Position numbers and translations under genes: made by a program. A stretch of DNA of 60,732 nt. Source: an uncultured Bacilli bacterium (lineage in GTDB: Bacteria > Bacillota_I > Bacilli_A > RF39 > UBA660). Below, piece by piece: positions 53,101 to 60,732 of this stretch. The stretch spans positions 1-60,732 of the forward strand of contig CAKPKL010000009.1 in assembly GCA_934167485.1 (NCBI GenBank), in the 5' to 3' direction. Below the pieces are notes generated by a model. The model saw only the letters and a program-made list of their open reading frames with translations, was not told where the DNA came from and ran no database searches. Each line of letters starts with the position of its first letter. Position 1 is the first letter of the stretch.

Positions 53101-53406
53101 TATAACAATTCTCTTTTCTTTTAATACATTATTTAGAGTATCTAGTCTAGTGAATTTAAACTCAGGACTAATAGCCAGTGCTTCACTAGTTAAAAAATCA
53201 TCCATTGGAAAGAAAGATACTAAATTAGTGTAATTATTTAATGTTTGATATATTTTATTTGCCTCATATAATGATGAGGTAACACAAATTATAGATTTAT
53301 TTTCTTTTTTAAATTTTTTATACAAAAATAAACCTTTTAATTCTGTGGTAAGGCCACATACAGAATCTCCATCCAAATTCATTAATATGTTATCAAAAAA
53401 ATTCAT
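50122..53406 (-). CDS. mfd: Transcription-repair coupling factor Mfd
   Basis: The 1094-residue protein has the full Mfd layout: UvrB-like N-terminal region (MGFLRYLPS, GDDVERI), RNA-polymerase interaction domain (GDYVVHILHGIGIYTGI near 428), the RecG-like motor with CGDVGYGKTEV near 573-583 and IIDEEQRFG near 677, the TRG region (LYQIRGRVGRS) and a C-terminal regulatory domain. It removes polymerase stalled at lesions and recruits UvrA. It ends the long tadA-mfd gene run. Confidence 0.97.
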   Translation of the reverse strand: MNFFDNILMNLDGDSVCGLTTELKGLFLYKKFKKENKSIICVTSSLYEANKIYQTLNNYTNLVSFFPMDDFLTSEALAISPEFKFTRLDTLNNVLKEKRIVITNLMGFLRYLPSKQTYINSFINIEVNKEYKMDELVENLYKIGYKRESIVTKTGEVAVRGFIVDIFPINYQNPIRIEFWGDDVERISEFDIDSQISKNRLTDVEIKPSSEFIIDKVIEEDIKYREIINYITPSSILDYLDNPIIFYDDKDSILTNYKLLLDEMDDYKKNNNLDIKTKFMFDLKTSYPYEEINFVSFDNTVNYKNSIKYISYELENFVGGIESIKKKLESYIKDNKTVIVCLSDRYKVQKLEDELNSKHVIVSSIKDIIDNKINLVVKKINNGYILDKYVVVSEKELFNKKDLSTAYKSNFKIGSKIRDINKLNVGDYVVHILHGIGIYTGIKTLTKNGLKKDYLTIEYKDHDKLYIPVEKLELVNKYSSNEGIQPKINKLGGTEWKKTKLHIQKKIESIAGDLLKLYSEREMAIGYAFEKDSQEQLEFEKEFPFVETKDQLKVTEEIKKDMERNVPMDRLLCGDVGYGKTEVAFRAIFKAVMSNKQVLFLCPTTILSNQHYQNAIERFKEFPVRIELLNRFVPKSKQNKIINDLSEGKVDILIGTHRILSEDINPKRLGLLIIDEEQRFGVKHKEKIKSYKNNIDVLTLSATPIPRTLQMSLAGIRSLSLIETPPVDRYPIQTYVLEENKNVIKDAIYKELARNGQVFILYNDIASMEAKKKELERLVPEAKIITGHGKLSRDELEDVMYKFMNHEYDVLLCTTIIETGIDIPNVNTLIIIDADRYGLSQLYQIRGRVGRSNKIAYSYLMYNKGKILTDVAKKRLNVIKEFTELGSGFSIAMRDLSIRGAGDILGASQSGFIDDIGVELFLDMLNDEVNKLKGIPIKKEETDIMPYIEVETTIGDKYAKEEEIKIEIHKKINNIDSVENLEKTKQELQDRFGTLDENIIIYMYEELLEKKLQTIDIKKVNQTKNFISITLTREITQKIDGELLFMDVLSLSRKFRFSMKDNELTITLDTVGLDKHFIYYLSDMIDILKRAIKN

Positions 53407-53428
53407 AGTATCCTCCTTTCACGAACAA

Positions 53429-53450
53429 AATGATACAAAACTGTATCATT
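53429..53450 (-). terminator. Hairpin between pth and mfd
   Basis: Minus strand: AATGATAC-AGTTTT-GTATCATT right at the pth stop, followed by TTGTT. A weak terminator or processing site, because mfd follows at once. Confidence 0.55.
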
Positions 53451-54003
53451 AATTATATTTATTCATTAAATTATCAAAAGGTAATTTAAGATAATCCTCT
53501 ATAATATTTGGCATATTATCTATTATTGGTTGCAATAATTTTAATTCTTCTTTAGTAAATTTTCCTAAAACATAATCCTTGGTATCAATTAGTTTATTAT
53601 TTGATATGCCTATTTTTATTCTCTTATATTCTTGTGTCGATAAATGTTGTTCTATATTCTTAAGTCCATTATGTCCTCCACTTGAACCTTTGTATCTCAA
53701 TCTATAAGTTCCAACAGGAGTATCTAAATCATCACAAATTACTAGTATATCATCTATATTTATTTTAAAGAAATTTACAAAATCTCTTACAACTTCACCA
53801 GATAAATTCATATATTTACCTGGTTTTAAAAGTAATACTTTTTCTTGATTATAACTAAATTGTGCATACTCACCTTTAAATTTATTGGAATCAAATTTTA
53901 TATTAAAATGTTTTGCTATACTATCAACACACATAAATCCCACATTATGCCTTGTGTTATTGTATAACTTTCCAGGGTTCCCTAATCCTACTATAAGTTT
54001 CAT
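53449..54003 (-). CDS. pth: Peptidyl-tRNA hydrolase
   Basis: A 184-residue Pth: GLGNPGKLYNNTRHNVGF (6-23) with the catalytic His in TRHNVG, KPGKYMNLSG near 61, CDDLDTPVG near 91, and SSGGHNGLKNI near 108. It releases tRNA from prematurely dropped peptidyl-tRNA. It follows rsmI by 3 bases. Confidence 0.97.
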   Translation of the reverse strand: MKLIVGLGNPGKLYNNTRHNVGFMCVDSIAKHFNIKFDSNKFKGEYAQFSYNQEKVLLLKPGKYMNLSGEVVRDFVNFFKINIDDILVICDDLDTPVGTYRLRYKGSSGGHNGLKNIEQHLSTQEYKRIKIGISNNKLIDTKDYVLGKFTKEELKLLQPIIDNMPNIIEDYLKLPFDNLMNKYN

Positions 54004-54006
54004 GTT

Positions 54007-54855
54007 TCACTTCTTTTCTATATTATGATATATATCATAAACTTCGCTTTTTTTCATTCCACGTTCACGAGCTACTATTTTTATTGCATCCATTACACTC
54101 TTATTATCTTCTATATATAAATTAACATGTTCTGGTATTGTTAAATTTTTATATTGTATTGTTTCTTTGTTACCTTCAATAACCAAAACCAATTCACCTT
54201 TATAGTCATTGTTTTGATTAATTAATTCTTCGATTGTACCTCTATAAATTTCTTCATATTTTTTTGTTATTTCCCGGGAAATTGCAATTTTACGATTATT
54301 TCCCAAGATATTTCCCAAATCTTTTAATGTTTTATTTATTCGATGAGGTGCCTCATATATTATTAAAGTTGCTTCTATATTTTTCAATATTTCTAATTCT
54401 TTTTTTCGCGCACTATCTTTATTATTTAAAAAACCATAATAGTAAAATGGCATGGGACTTATTCCTGATGAAGTAAGTGCTGGTATTAAAGCAGTTGCTC
54501 CTGGTAAACTTACTACGTTAAATCCATTATCTATAGCACATTTTGCAAGTTCAAATCCAGGATCACTTATTATAGGAGTTCCTCTATCACTTACAAGTCC
54601 TACGTTTGAACCATTATTTAAATAATCTAATAATTTATTAATATTTTTTGATTCATTAAAATTATGGCTAGATATTAATTTTTTATTTATATCATAATAT
54701 TTTAATAATTGTCCTGTAACTCTTGTATCTTCACAAAATACTACATCCACTAGCTTTAAAATATTTAAAGACCTCATAGTTATATCTTCCATGTTTCCTA
54801 TTGGAGTTGGGATTAAATAAAGAGTTGGACTGTTATCATAACTTTTTTGAGACAT
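54007..54855 (-). CDS. rsmI: 16S rRNA (cytidine1402-2'-O)-methyltransferase RsmI
   Basis: A 282-residue tetrapyrrole-methylase-fold enzyme: LYLIPTPIGNMEDIT (13-27), CEDTRVT near 41, SDRGTPIISDPG near 85-96 and APHRI near 170. It 2'-O-methylates C1402 in the ribosomal P site. The stop is TGA, evidence that TGA is not read as Trp here. Confidence 0.96.
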   Translation of the reverse strand: MSQKSYDNSPTLYLIPTPIGNMEDITMRSLNILKLVDVVFCEDTRVTGQLLKYYDINKKLISSHNFNESKNINKLLDYLNNGSNVGLVSDRGTPIISDPGFELAKCAIDNGFNVVSLPGATALIPALTSSGISPMPFYYYGFLNNKDSARKKELEILKNIEATLIIYEAPHRINKTLKDLGNILGNNRKIAISREITKKYEEIYRGTIEELINQNNDYKGELVLVIEGNKETIQYKNLTIPEHVNLYIEDNKSVMDAIKIVARERGMKKSEVYDIYHNIEKK

Positions 54856-54864
54856 TGTTTCCTC

Positions 54865-55584
54865 CTATTCAAAATATTTTTTTATTGTTTCAGTATACTC
54901 ACCATTTTTTTCATGTGTATATAGCGGTGGCATTATTTTCAATCCTGGTTTACCATTTTTTGTTCCTTCTATAAGCATTATATTAGCTTCCATATCTATT
55001 TTAGGATATATAAATTGAACTCGTTTTGGTTCAATATTGTTTTTTTTCATTTCCTCTATAATTTCAACAAATCTCTCTGGTCTATGTACTATTGCGATTA
55101 CCCCATTATTTTTCAATAATTTTTTTGCTATAGTAAATAATTGACTTATATTTAGTGTGACTTCATGTCTAGCTATAGTTTTATAATCATTTTTATTTAT
55201 GTTAGATGTTTCAATATATTTAAAAAATGGTGGGTTACACGTTATTATATCATAAGTATCAGTTTCTTCATTTTTATAAAAATCATTTATATCTTGATTT
55301 ATTATTTTAATTTGATCTTGTTTATTATTAATCATTATAGATTCACAAGCCAACTCATATACACTTTTTTGTATTTCTACTCCTAATATTTCAGCTTTTG
55401 TTTTTGTTGAAAGTATTAAAGGTATAGGTGCATTACCACAGCCTATATCAAGTATTTTAGATATATTTTTATTTATAGTAACGAAATTTGGAAGTAATAC
55501 TGAATCTAATGAAAAATTAAACATTTCATTGTCTTGAACTATTTTTAAATTTTTATAACCTAATAAATAATTAGTTACTTTCAT
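54865..55584 (-). CDS. tRNA1(Val) (adenine37-N6)-methyltransferase-like protein
   Basis: A 239-residue SAM methyltransferase: DIGCGNAPIPLIL near 46-58 and the N6-adenine motif NPPFF near 116-120. It belongs to the YfiC/TrmN6 (Bacillus YabB) family, which modifies A37 of tRNA1-Val in E. coli; the substrate in Bacillota is less sure. It overlaps ricT by 14 bases. Confidence 0.92.
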   Translation of the reverse strand: MKVTNYLLGYKNLKIVQDNEMFNFSLDSVLLPNFVTINKNISKILDIGCGNAPIPLILSTKTKAEILGVEIQKSVYELACESIMINNKQDQIKIINQDINDFYKNEETDTYDIITCNPPFFKYIETSNINKNDYKTIARHEVTLNISQLFTIAKKLLKNNGVIAIVHRPERFVEIIEEMKKNNIEPKRVQFIYPKIDMEANIMLIEGTKNGKPGLKIMPPLYTHEKNGEYTETIKKYFE

Positions 55585-56362
55585 TTATACCAACTTCTAT
55601 TATCCCTTTATCTTTTATATTTACTTTGTATTTTTGAGCCAAAATATCAACGCTTATTACTTTACCAGCTCCTTCAGATGTTTCTACTGTCTTTCCTACT
55701 TTAGGAAGTTTCTTGCTACATTCCTTATAACATTCATCTTCATATTTAAAACAACACAATAATCTACCACATACACCGTTAATTTTATTTGGATTAAGTG
55801 CAATATTTTGATCTTTAGCCATATTTATTGAAACTGAATCAAAATCACTTAAAAACTTTGAACAACAAAGAGGTCTTCCACAACAACCATAGCCACCTAT
55901 TTCTTTTGCTTTATCTCTAACTCCTACTTGTCTTAATTCTATTCTAGTTTTATAAAGAGTCGCTAAATCTTTAGCTAACTTTCTAAAATCTACTCTATTA
56001 TCAGATAAAAAAGTAAATAGTAATTGTGATCTATCAAATGTGTAACTCGCATCCAATATTACCATATTTAATTCATATTTTTCTACCAATTCCTTGCACT
56101 TATTTAATGCTTTCTTTACATCTCTTTCATTTTTTAAATGTGTATTAAAATCGTTTTTAGAAGCAATTCTTACTACCTCATTCAATGATGATTTTAATTT
56201 TTTTTCTTCTATTTGAAAGTTTTCTAATTCTACCTTACCAAATTGTAATCCTCTTTCAGTCTTAACAATTACATTTATACCTTTTTTTATTTTTAAACCA
56301 TTAGGAGAAAAATAATATATTTTACCATTATGTTTAAAAGTAACCCCTACTACTTCTATCAT
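55571..56362 (-). CDS. ricT: PSP1-domain protein RicT (YaaT)
   Basis: The 263-residue protein carries a PSP1 domain (about 60-145) and two conserved cysteine clusters, GYGCCGRPLCC near 162 and CGRLLCCFKYE near 196, that ligate iron-sulfur clusters in the RicA-RicF-RicT complex. In Bacillus the complex stimulates RNase Y-dependent mRNA maturation and affects Spo0A activation. It overlaps holB by 4 bases. Confidence 0.95.
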   Translation of the reverse strand: MIEVVGVTFKHNGKIYYFSPNGLKIKKGINVIVKTERGLQFGKVELENFQIEEKKLKSSLNEVVRIASKNDFNTHLKNERDVKKALNKCKELVEKYELNMVILDASYTFDRSQLLFTFLSDNRVDFRKLAKDLATLYKTRIELRQVGVRDKAKEIGGYGCCGRPLCCSKFLSDFDSVSINMAKDQNIALNPNKINGVCGRLLCCFKYEDECYKECSKKLPKVGKTVETSEGAGKVISVDILAQKYKVNIKDKGIIEVGINESN

Positions 56363-57321
56363 TTATCTTCACATCCTTTCAACCCTATTATAAGCTTGTC
56401 CATAAGAGAGTTATTGTTTATATTAAATTTAATTTTATTTGTAATTTCAGTTACAAAACTTATTTTATTTGTCAATACTTCTATTGTATTTTTATTACTA
56501 ATTTTTTCTATTTCATTTTTATAGTCATTAAAAAATTCAATTTTTCTATTTAATTTTTTATTTAATATATCTTTATATAATAAAATAATTAAAGAAAATG
56601 CATCTATTAGATCTTTTCTTTCTTTAAAATAATTATTCCATAATTTATTTATATATACTAATGTCATCATTCCATTTGTTTCAAAATAACTTATAAAGTC
56701 TACTACTTGTTTAATATTTAAAGATATTTCTTCTTTTGTTTCTACATTTTCTATTTCTAAGTTTTCATGTAAAATTTCAGTAATTTTTTGATCATTTTCT
56801 AAATTATCATATTTTTTTCTACTTCTTAACGACAAAATTTGACATCTAGATACTATTGTACTTAATAATTGTGAAATATTCTCAACCATTAAAATTGCAA
56901 TGATTCCTGGTTCAGGTTCTTCTAAAAATTTTAATAAAGAATTAGAAGATGAAACATTTAATTTAGAAGCATCTTTTATTACATATATTTTTCTATTTCC
57001 TTCTATGGATTTTTTTGAAAATTCTAATTGCAAATCTTCTAATTGTGATTTTTTTATCCACTGACCATCTGCTTCTATTATCTTAAGTTCTATAAATTCA
57101 TTATTATCTATTTTTTTGCATATAGAACATTCCTTACATCCATCATCATTACTTTTTTTATTAGGACATATAATACATTTTACCATTGAAAGCACAAAAT
57201 CAAATGATTTATTATAACCATTTGTTTCTATTATATATGCATGTGATAACCTATCATTATATATAGAATTTTTTATTATTCTATATATAATAGGTTGATC
57301 AGTTTTATAATCATCCAACAT
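56359..57321 (-). CDS. holB: DNA polymerase III delta' subunit
   Basis: A 320-residue clamp-loader subunit: RLSHAYII near 24, a zinc-type cysteine set C-P-N...CKECSICKK near 52-67, SLLKFLEEPEPG near 131 and the SRCQ sensor-like region near 158. The Walker A position lacks a GKT, as normal for delta'. It works with DnaX encoded upstream to load the beta clamp. AGGAGG before the start. Confidence 0.92.
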   Translation of the reverse strand: MLDDYKTDQPIIYRIIKNSIYNDRLSHAYIIETNGYNKSFDFVLSMVKCIICPNKKSNDDGCKECSICKKIDNNEFIELKIIEADGQWIKKSQLEDLQLEFSKKSIEGNRKIYVIKDASKLNVSSSNSLLKFLEEPEPGIIAILMVENISQLLSTIVSRCQILSLRSRKKYDNLENDQKITEILHENLEIENVETKEEISLNIKQVVDFISYFETNGMMTLVYINKLWNNYFKERKDLIDAFSLIILLYKDILNKKLNRKIEFFNDYKNEIEKISNKNTIEVLTNKISFVTEITNKIKFNINNNSLMDKLIIGLKGCEDK

Positions 57322-57330
57322 ACTTTCCTC

Positions 57331-57528
57331 CTAATAAATAAAAACTAATACAAATATTAAAGCCATAAGAGCTGGCATTCCTAGTATACTAATTGAAATT
57401 ACAGTGAAAATATTAATTGGTATTACTAAACCTATGGGTTGTACTAATATATTGTATCCATATAACAAAAAAGAACTAATTATAATACGCTTTATTAGCT
57501 TTATTAGTTTATTCATAATATTTAACAT
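57331..57528 (-). CDS. bofA: Pro-sigma-K processing inhibitor BofA
   Basis: A 65-residue membrane protein with two hydrophobic segments and the BofA-type ending (PIGLVIPINIFTVISISILGMPALMALIFVLVF). In Bacillus it holds SpoIVFB inactive until the forespore signals, timing sigma-K activation. Its place downstream of recR is the same as in B. subtilis. Start at 57528, spaced from AGGTGACC; an in-frame GTG nine bases upstream overlaps that site. Confidence 0.88.
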   Translation of the reverse strand: MLNIMNKLIKLIKRIIISSFLLYGYNILVQPIGLVIPINIFTVISISILGMPALMALIFVLVFIY

Positions 57529-57566
57529 ATTGGTCACCTAATCAACTATATGTTATAAATTAAGAT

Positions 57567-58181
57567 TTATGATTCGTTTTTTGTAGATATATCCATTCTA
57601 TTTTCTAAAGCCATTTCAAGGGTTAAAGAATCGACATAATCGATTTCTGCTCCCAAAGGTATCCCATGGGCTATTTTAGTAATTTTAACATTGAATGGTT
57701 CAAGAATCTTAGATATATAAAGTGAAGTTGTTTCCCCTTCAATACTTGGTTTTAAAGCTAGTATTACTTCCTCTACTTTATCTTTTTTAATTCTTTCTTT
57801 TAAAGACTCTATATTTATATCTTCTGGGTTAATTCCATCTATTGGAGAAATTAAACCATCTAATACGTGATAATAACCATCAAATATATTTAATTTTTCA
57901 AATAATATAACATTTTTAGGTTCTTCAACAATACATAATATTTTATTATTTCTTGTCTTATCTTTACAAACCTCACAAAGTTCTTCCTCACTTAAATTAT
58001 TACATTTTTTACATCGTTTAATTTTTGTTTTTGAATCTTTTAATGACTTTGAAAATAATTCAACTATGTCATTATCAAATTCTAACACTGATAGTGCTAA
58101 TCTCTCTGCTGTTTTTTCTCCTATACCTGGTAATTTTTTAAAACACTCAATTAAATTTGCGATTGTTGTTGGATATTTCAT
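57567..58181 (-). CDS. recR: Recombination mediator RecR
   Basis: A 204-residue RecR: helix-hairpin-helix LPGIGEKTAERLA near 17-29, zinc finger CKKCNNL...CEVC near 57-72, and Toprim domain with CIVEEP near 84. The usual 'ATNPTVEGEATA' stretch reads ALKPSIEGETT. With RecF/RecO it loads RecA at gaps. Start codon overlaps the ebfC stop (TAATG). Confidence 0.96.
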   Translation of the reverse strand: MKYPTTIANLIECFKKLPGIGEKTAERLALSVLEFDNDIVELFSKSLKDSKTKIKRCKKCNNLSEEELCEVCKDKTRNNKILCIVEEPKNVILFEKLNIFDGYYHVLDGLISPIDGINPEDINIESLKERIKKDKVEEVILALKPSIEGETTSLYISKILEPFNVKITKIAHGIPLGAEIDYVDSLTLEMALENRMDISTKNES

Positions 58182-58477
58182 TAAAATAATCCTGGCATAC
58201 CTTTTGTATAGGCTCCCATTTTTGACTCTGTTTCTTTATTAATTTGATTCATAGCATCATTAACAGCTACTATTAACATATCTTGTAATAATTCAATTTC
58301 ATCTTTATCTATTGCATCCATATCTATTTTACAGTCTAGCATTTCTCTTTTACCATTAAATTCAACAGTTACATTTGATGATTTACCAGTAAATGTTTTA
58401 TTATTAATCTCCTCTTGTGTTTTTAACATATCATTTTGTAATTTTTGTGCTTGTTTTAGCATTGCTTGCATATTCAT
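58181..58477 (-). CDS. ebfC: Nucleoid-associated protein YbaB/EbfC
   Basis: A 98-residue DNA-binding protein with the family's N-terminal helix (MNMQAMLKQAQKLQNDMLKTQ) and DMLIVAVNDAMNQI near 66-79. Always found between dnaX and recR, as here. Confidence 0.96.
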   Translation of the reverse strand: MNMQAMLKQAQKLQNDMLKTQEEINNKTFTGKSSNVTVEFNGKREMLDCKIDMDAIDKDEIELLQDMLIVAVNDAMNQINKETESKMGAYTKGMPGLF

Positions 58478-58491
58478 ATTTATCCCTCTTT

Positions 58492-60147
58492 CTAACTATA
58501 CTCTATTATATTTTCAAACATATTTTCTATTTCATTTTGTGTATCATTTTCTTCTTCTGGTTTATATAAACTTACTAAATCAATATTTTCTTCTTGATAT
58601 TCAAATATTTTTTTACCTTGTTTTAAACTATTGTTAAAATTTGTTTTTATTATTTCCCATTCTTCGTTTGAAACTGCGATTGGTTTATAATTGCATTCAA
58701 ATGCCTTATAAAAGGCTTTTTCTACATCAATTAAACTACTATTAAAACATTCTTCTAAATTTGAATTATTATATACAATAATCAAATCTTTATCACCTTT
58801 TGCTTTTATTTCACCATCTATTATTAATGAAACTATTGAACTATATTCTGGATCCATTAATAGTGTTTTTATCTCTTCAAAATTATTTTTAAATGAAATT
58901 AAAGATTTTTTATCAAATTTTGACAATGTATTATTAATTCTTATTTTTTTTAATTCTTGAATTTTTTTCTTAATATTCTCATTTATTTCTTTTTTTTCTA
59001 TTGGTTTTTCTATCTTTATTTCTTTTTTTTCATCAAGTATAGGAATTTCTTGTTTTAAATTAACAGAATTATTAGATTGTAAATTTAATATTTGTATTAT
59101 TGATAATTCCATTAAAAGTTTTATGTTATTTGTGCTCTTGCTATTATTTAATGTAAATAAAAGTATATCTATTATTTTATAAATTTTATCTTCTTCTATC
59201 GCATTGCAAATTTTTTCATATATTTCCTTTTCTTCTTTGCTTTTAAAATAATCAGAACTATTATAATAAATTAATGTATTTTTTAACATTTCTATAATAT
59301 TTTCCATTATTTTATTCAAATTTTTTCCATCTGAATCATATTTATCAATTAATTCAAATGTTTCATCTAATTTTTTTTCAAAAATTCCAGTTACAAATGA
59401 ACTTAATTCACTTAAAGATAATGTACCATATACTTCATTTACATCTTGCGTTGTTATTTTATCATTTGTATAAGCAGTTAGTTGATCTAATAAACCAATT
59501 GAATCTCTTAATCCACCATCAGATAATTTAGCTATTAATTCTAATGCATCTTCTTCAATACTAATATTTTCACTGTCACATATAGATTTTAATCTCAATT
59601 TAATATCAGTTATACTAATTTTTTTGAAATCAAATCTTTGGCAACGAGATAATATTGTTGAAGGTATTTTATGGGGTTCTGTGGTTGCTAATATAAAAAT
59701 TATATGTTTAGGGGGTTCTTCTAATGTTTTTAACAAAGCATTGAATGCTGCCGTTGTAAGCATGTGTACCTCATCTATTATATATACTTTATATTTTCCA
59801 TAAGATGGTACTAACCCCACCTTATCTCTTAATTCGCGTATTTCATCAACTCCATTATTAGAAGCTGCATCTATTTCTATAATATCAGTATTTTGTTTAT
59901 TATTTATTTGTGTACAACTTACACATTTATTACAAGGTGTTATTCCATCCAAATTTTCACAATTTACTATTTTAGCTAGTATTTTTGCAATACTTGTTTT
60001 TCCTGTACCTCTTGGACCAGAAAATAAATATGCATGGGAAATTTTTTTATTTTCAATTGCATTTGTTAATGTTTGAATTATTACTTTTTGTCCTGCAACA
60101 TTTGAAAAATTTGTTGGTCTATATTTTCTATACAAAGCTTGGTACAT
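58492..60147 (-). CDS. dnaX: DNA polymerase III gamma/tau subunit
   Basis: The 551-residue protein has Walker A GPRGTGKTS near 45-53, a zinc module with CNKCVSC near 69-75, IIDEVHML near 116 and SRCQRFDF near 158, followed by the tau-type C-terminal region. It is the motor of the clamp loader. The start at 60147 follows GAGGTGATAAG and gives the standard MYQALYRKYRP opening; a start 30 bases upstream is rejected. Confidence 0.96.
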   Translation of the reverse strand: MYQALYRKYRPTNFSNVAGQKVIIQTLTNAIENKKISHAYLFSGPRGTGKTSIAKILAKIVNCENLDGITPCNKCVSCTQINNKQNTDIIEIDAASNNGVDEIRELRDKVGLVPSYGKYKVYIIDEVHMLTTAAFNALLKTLEEPPKHIIFILATTEPHKIPSTILSRCQRFDFKKISITDIKLRLKSICDSENISIEEDALELIAKLSDGGLRDSIGLLDQLTAYTNDKITTQDVNEVYGTLSLSELSSFVTGIFEKKLDETFELIDKYDSDGKNLNKIMENIIEMLKNTLIYYNSSDYFKSKEEKEIYEKICNAIEEDKIYKIIDILLFTLNNSKSTNNIKLLMELSIIQILNLQSNNSVNLKQEIPILDEKKEIKIEKPIEKKEINENIKKKIQELKKIRINNTLSKFDKKSLISFKNNFEEIKTLLMDPEYSSIVSLIIDGEIKAKGDKDLIIVYNNSNLEECFNSSLIDVEKAFYKAFECNYKPIAVSNEEWEIIKTNFNNSLKQGKKIFEYQEENIDLVSLYKPEEENDTQNEIENMFENIIEYS

Positions 60148-60190
60148 CTTATCACCTCTAATATTTATATTATACACTTAAAATTTATAA

Positions 60191-60212
60191 AAAAAAAGAG
60201 CTTCTATCTCTT
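60191..60212 (-). terminator. Weak hairpin at the end of tadA
   Basis: Minus strand: AAGAG-ATAGAAG-CTCTT followed by a T run. The stem is only 5 bp, so some readthrough into dnaX is likely. Confidence 0.5.
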
Positions 60213-60617
60213 ATTTTTAAAAAAGGATTGAATTATTTTTTTACATTCTTTTTCTTTTATATCACTAATTATTTCTATATTTTTTAATTTATCTGTATAT
60301 CCAAACTTTTCATTTTTTACACCATATATTATTTTTTTAATTCTTGCTTGTTCTATTGCTCCGCAACACATCATACAAGGTTCCATGGTAATATATATTT
60401 CACAATCATCCAATCGCCAATTTTTTAGTTTTTTACATGCCTTTGTAATAGCTATTATTTCAGCATGTTTTATTACATTTTTACTTTTTTCTTTTTTATT
60501 ATATGCTTGGGAAATAATTTTATTATTTTTTACTATTATTGCTCCAACTGGTACTTCATTGTGTTTTTGAGCTTTTTTTGCTTGTTTTAAAGCTAAATCC
60601 ATATATCTTTCTTTCAT
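60204..60617 (-). CDS. tadA: tRNA-specific adenosine deaminase
   Basis: A 137-residue zinc deaminase with HAEI near residues 51-54 (zinc His and proton-shuttle Glu) and PCMMCCGA near 81-88 (zinc Cys pair). It converts A34 to inosine in tRNA-Arg(ACG). GGAGG precedes ATG. One of the parS sites lies 12 bp upstream of the start. Located before dnaX as in Bacillus. Confidence 0.95.
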   Translation of the reverse strand: MKERYMDLALKQAKKAQKHNEVPVGAIIVKNNKIISQAYNKKEKSKNVIKHAEIIAITKACKKLKNWRLDDCEIYITMEPCMMCCGAIEQARIKKIIYGVKNEKFGYTDKLKNIEIISDIKEKECKKIIQSFFKNKR

Positions 60618-60628
60618 TTTTCCTCCAA

Positions 60629-60644
60629 TGTTTCACGTGGAACA
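60629..60644. other. parS site 1
   Basis: TGTTTCACGTGGAACA, a perfect match to the 16-bp ParB/Spo0J site. It lies in the untranslated leader of tadA. Confidence 0.95.
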
Positions 60645-60665
60645 TTGTATTTTATTTTTTATCTA

Positions 60666-60681
60666 TGTTTCACGTGGAACA
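60666..60681. other. parS site 2
   Basis: A second perfect TGTTTCACGTGGAACA, 37 bp from the first and in the same orientation. Confidence 0.95.
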
Positions 60682-60726
60682 TTGTTTTTTCTTTAATATA
60701 ATTTTTACAAATATATGTTATATTTA

Positions 60727-60732
60727 TGTTTC
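60727..60732. other. Possible third parS site cut by the window edge
   Basis: The last six bases, TGTTTC, equal the first six of the parS sequence. Chance cannot be excluded. Confidence 0.35.

Noticed and set aside
1..60732. CRISPR arrays, rRNA genes, insertion sequences and prophage
   Set aside because: No regularly spaced repeats, rRNA sequences, transposase genes (other than the Rpn fragment, which is not an IS by itself) or phage structural genes were seen.

Overview
The window comes from the chromosome of a low-G+C, endospore-forming member of the Bacillota, probably an uncultured gut-type Bacilli or Erysipelotrichia-like lineage. The reasons are AT-rich codon use, strong GGAGG-type ribosome sites, many sporulation genes (spoIIID, spoIID, spoIIQ, spoVT, bofA, cotJ) and Bacillus-like gene order. 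UGA is a stop here (rsmI ends in TGA) and Trp is TGG, so this is not the Mycoplasma code. Two perfect parS sites at the right edge, next to tadA-dnaX, and the dominance of minus-strand genes place the origin-proximal side to the right. I cannot name the species.

Left part (1-15 kb): the tail of an Rpn-type nuclease gene, an ABC exporter, a trxA-trxB operon, a tandem-DUF262 protein divergent from a small XRE regulator (possible defence module), a collagen-like spore surface protein, a HAD nucleotidase, tRNA-His, the cotJ operon with CotJA and CotJB fused, then mbl-spoIIID-spoIIQ-spoIID in the ancestral Bacillus order, and rpiB, a FemAB ligase and a MurJ/SpoVB-type flippase.

Middle (15-41 kb): housekeeping blocks ftsH-tilS, rlmH-walJ-M23 peptidase-dnaB-rplI, a c-di-AMP phosphodiesterase-like DHH protein, whiA-yvcK, rsmA-3D-domain protein, tatD, and dut-metG under a methionine T-box. 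After these come spoVT, a transglutaminase-like protein and a CIRCE-controlled clpB. Embedded in this conserved background are two paralogous genes (15.3-16.4 and 32.5-33.6 kb) with the same type IV pilin-like leader but different C-terminal domains. The last ~110-140 bp of each is GC-rich and full of NNY codons between fixed residues. This is the signature of variable regions of a diversity-generating retroelement (DGR). No reverse transcriptase or template repeat is visible, so the DGR would act in trans. This is the most interesting content of the window.

Right part: a lone 2,4-diaminopentanoate dehydrogenase gene, then an accessory island (42.5-50.1 kb) of lipoproteins, DUF3592 and other membrane proteins, with paralogy, a broken gene, a gene lacking a normal start codon and a divergent double-HTH regulator. 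The window ends with the conserved run mfd-pth-rsmI-trmN6-ricT-holB-bofA-recR-ebfC-dnaX-tadA and the parS cluster.
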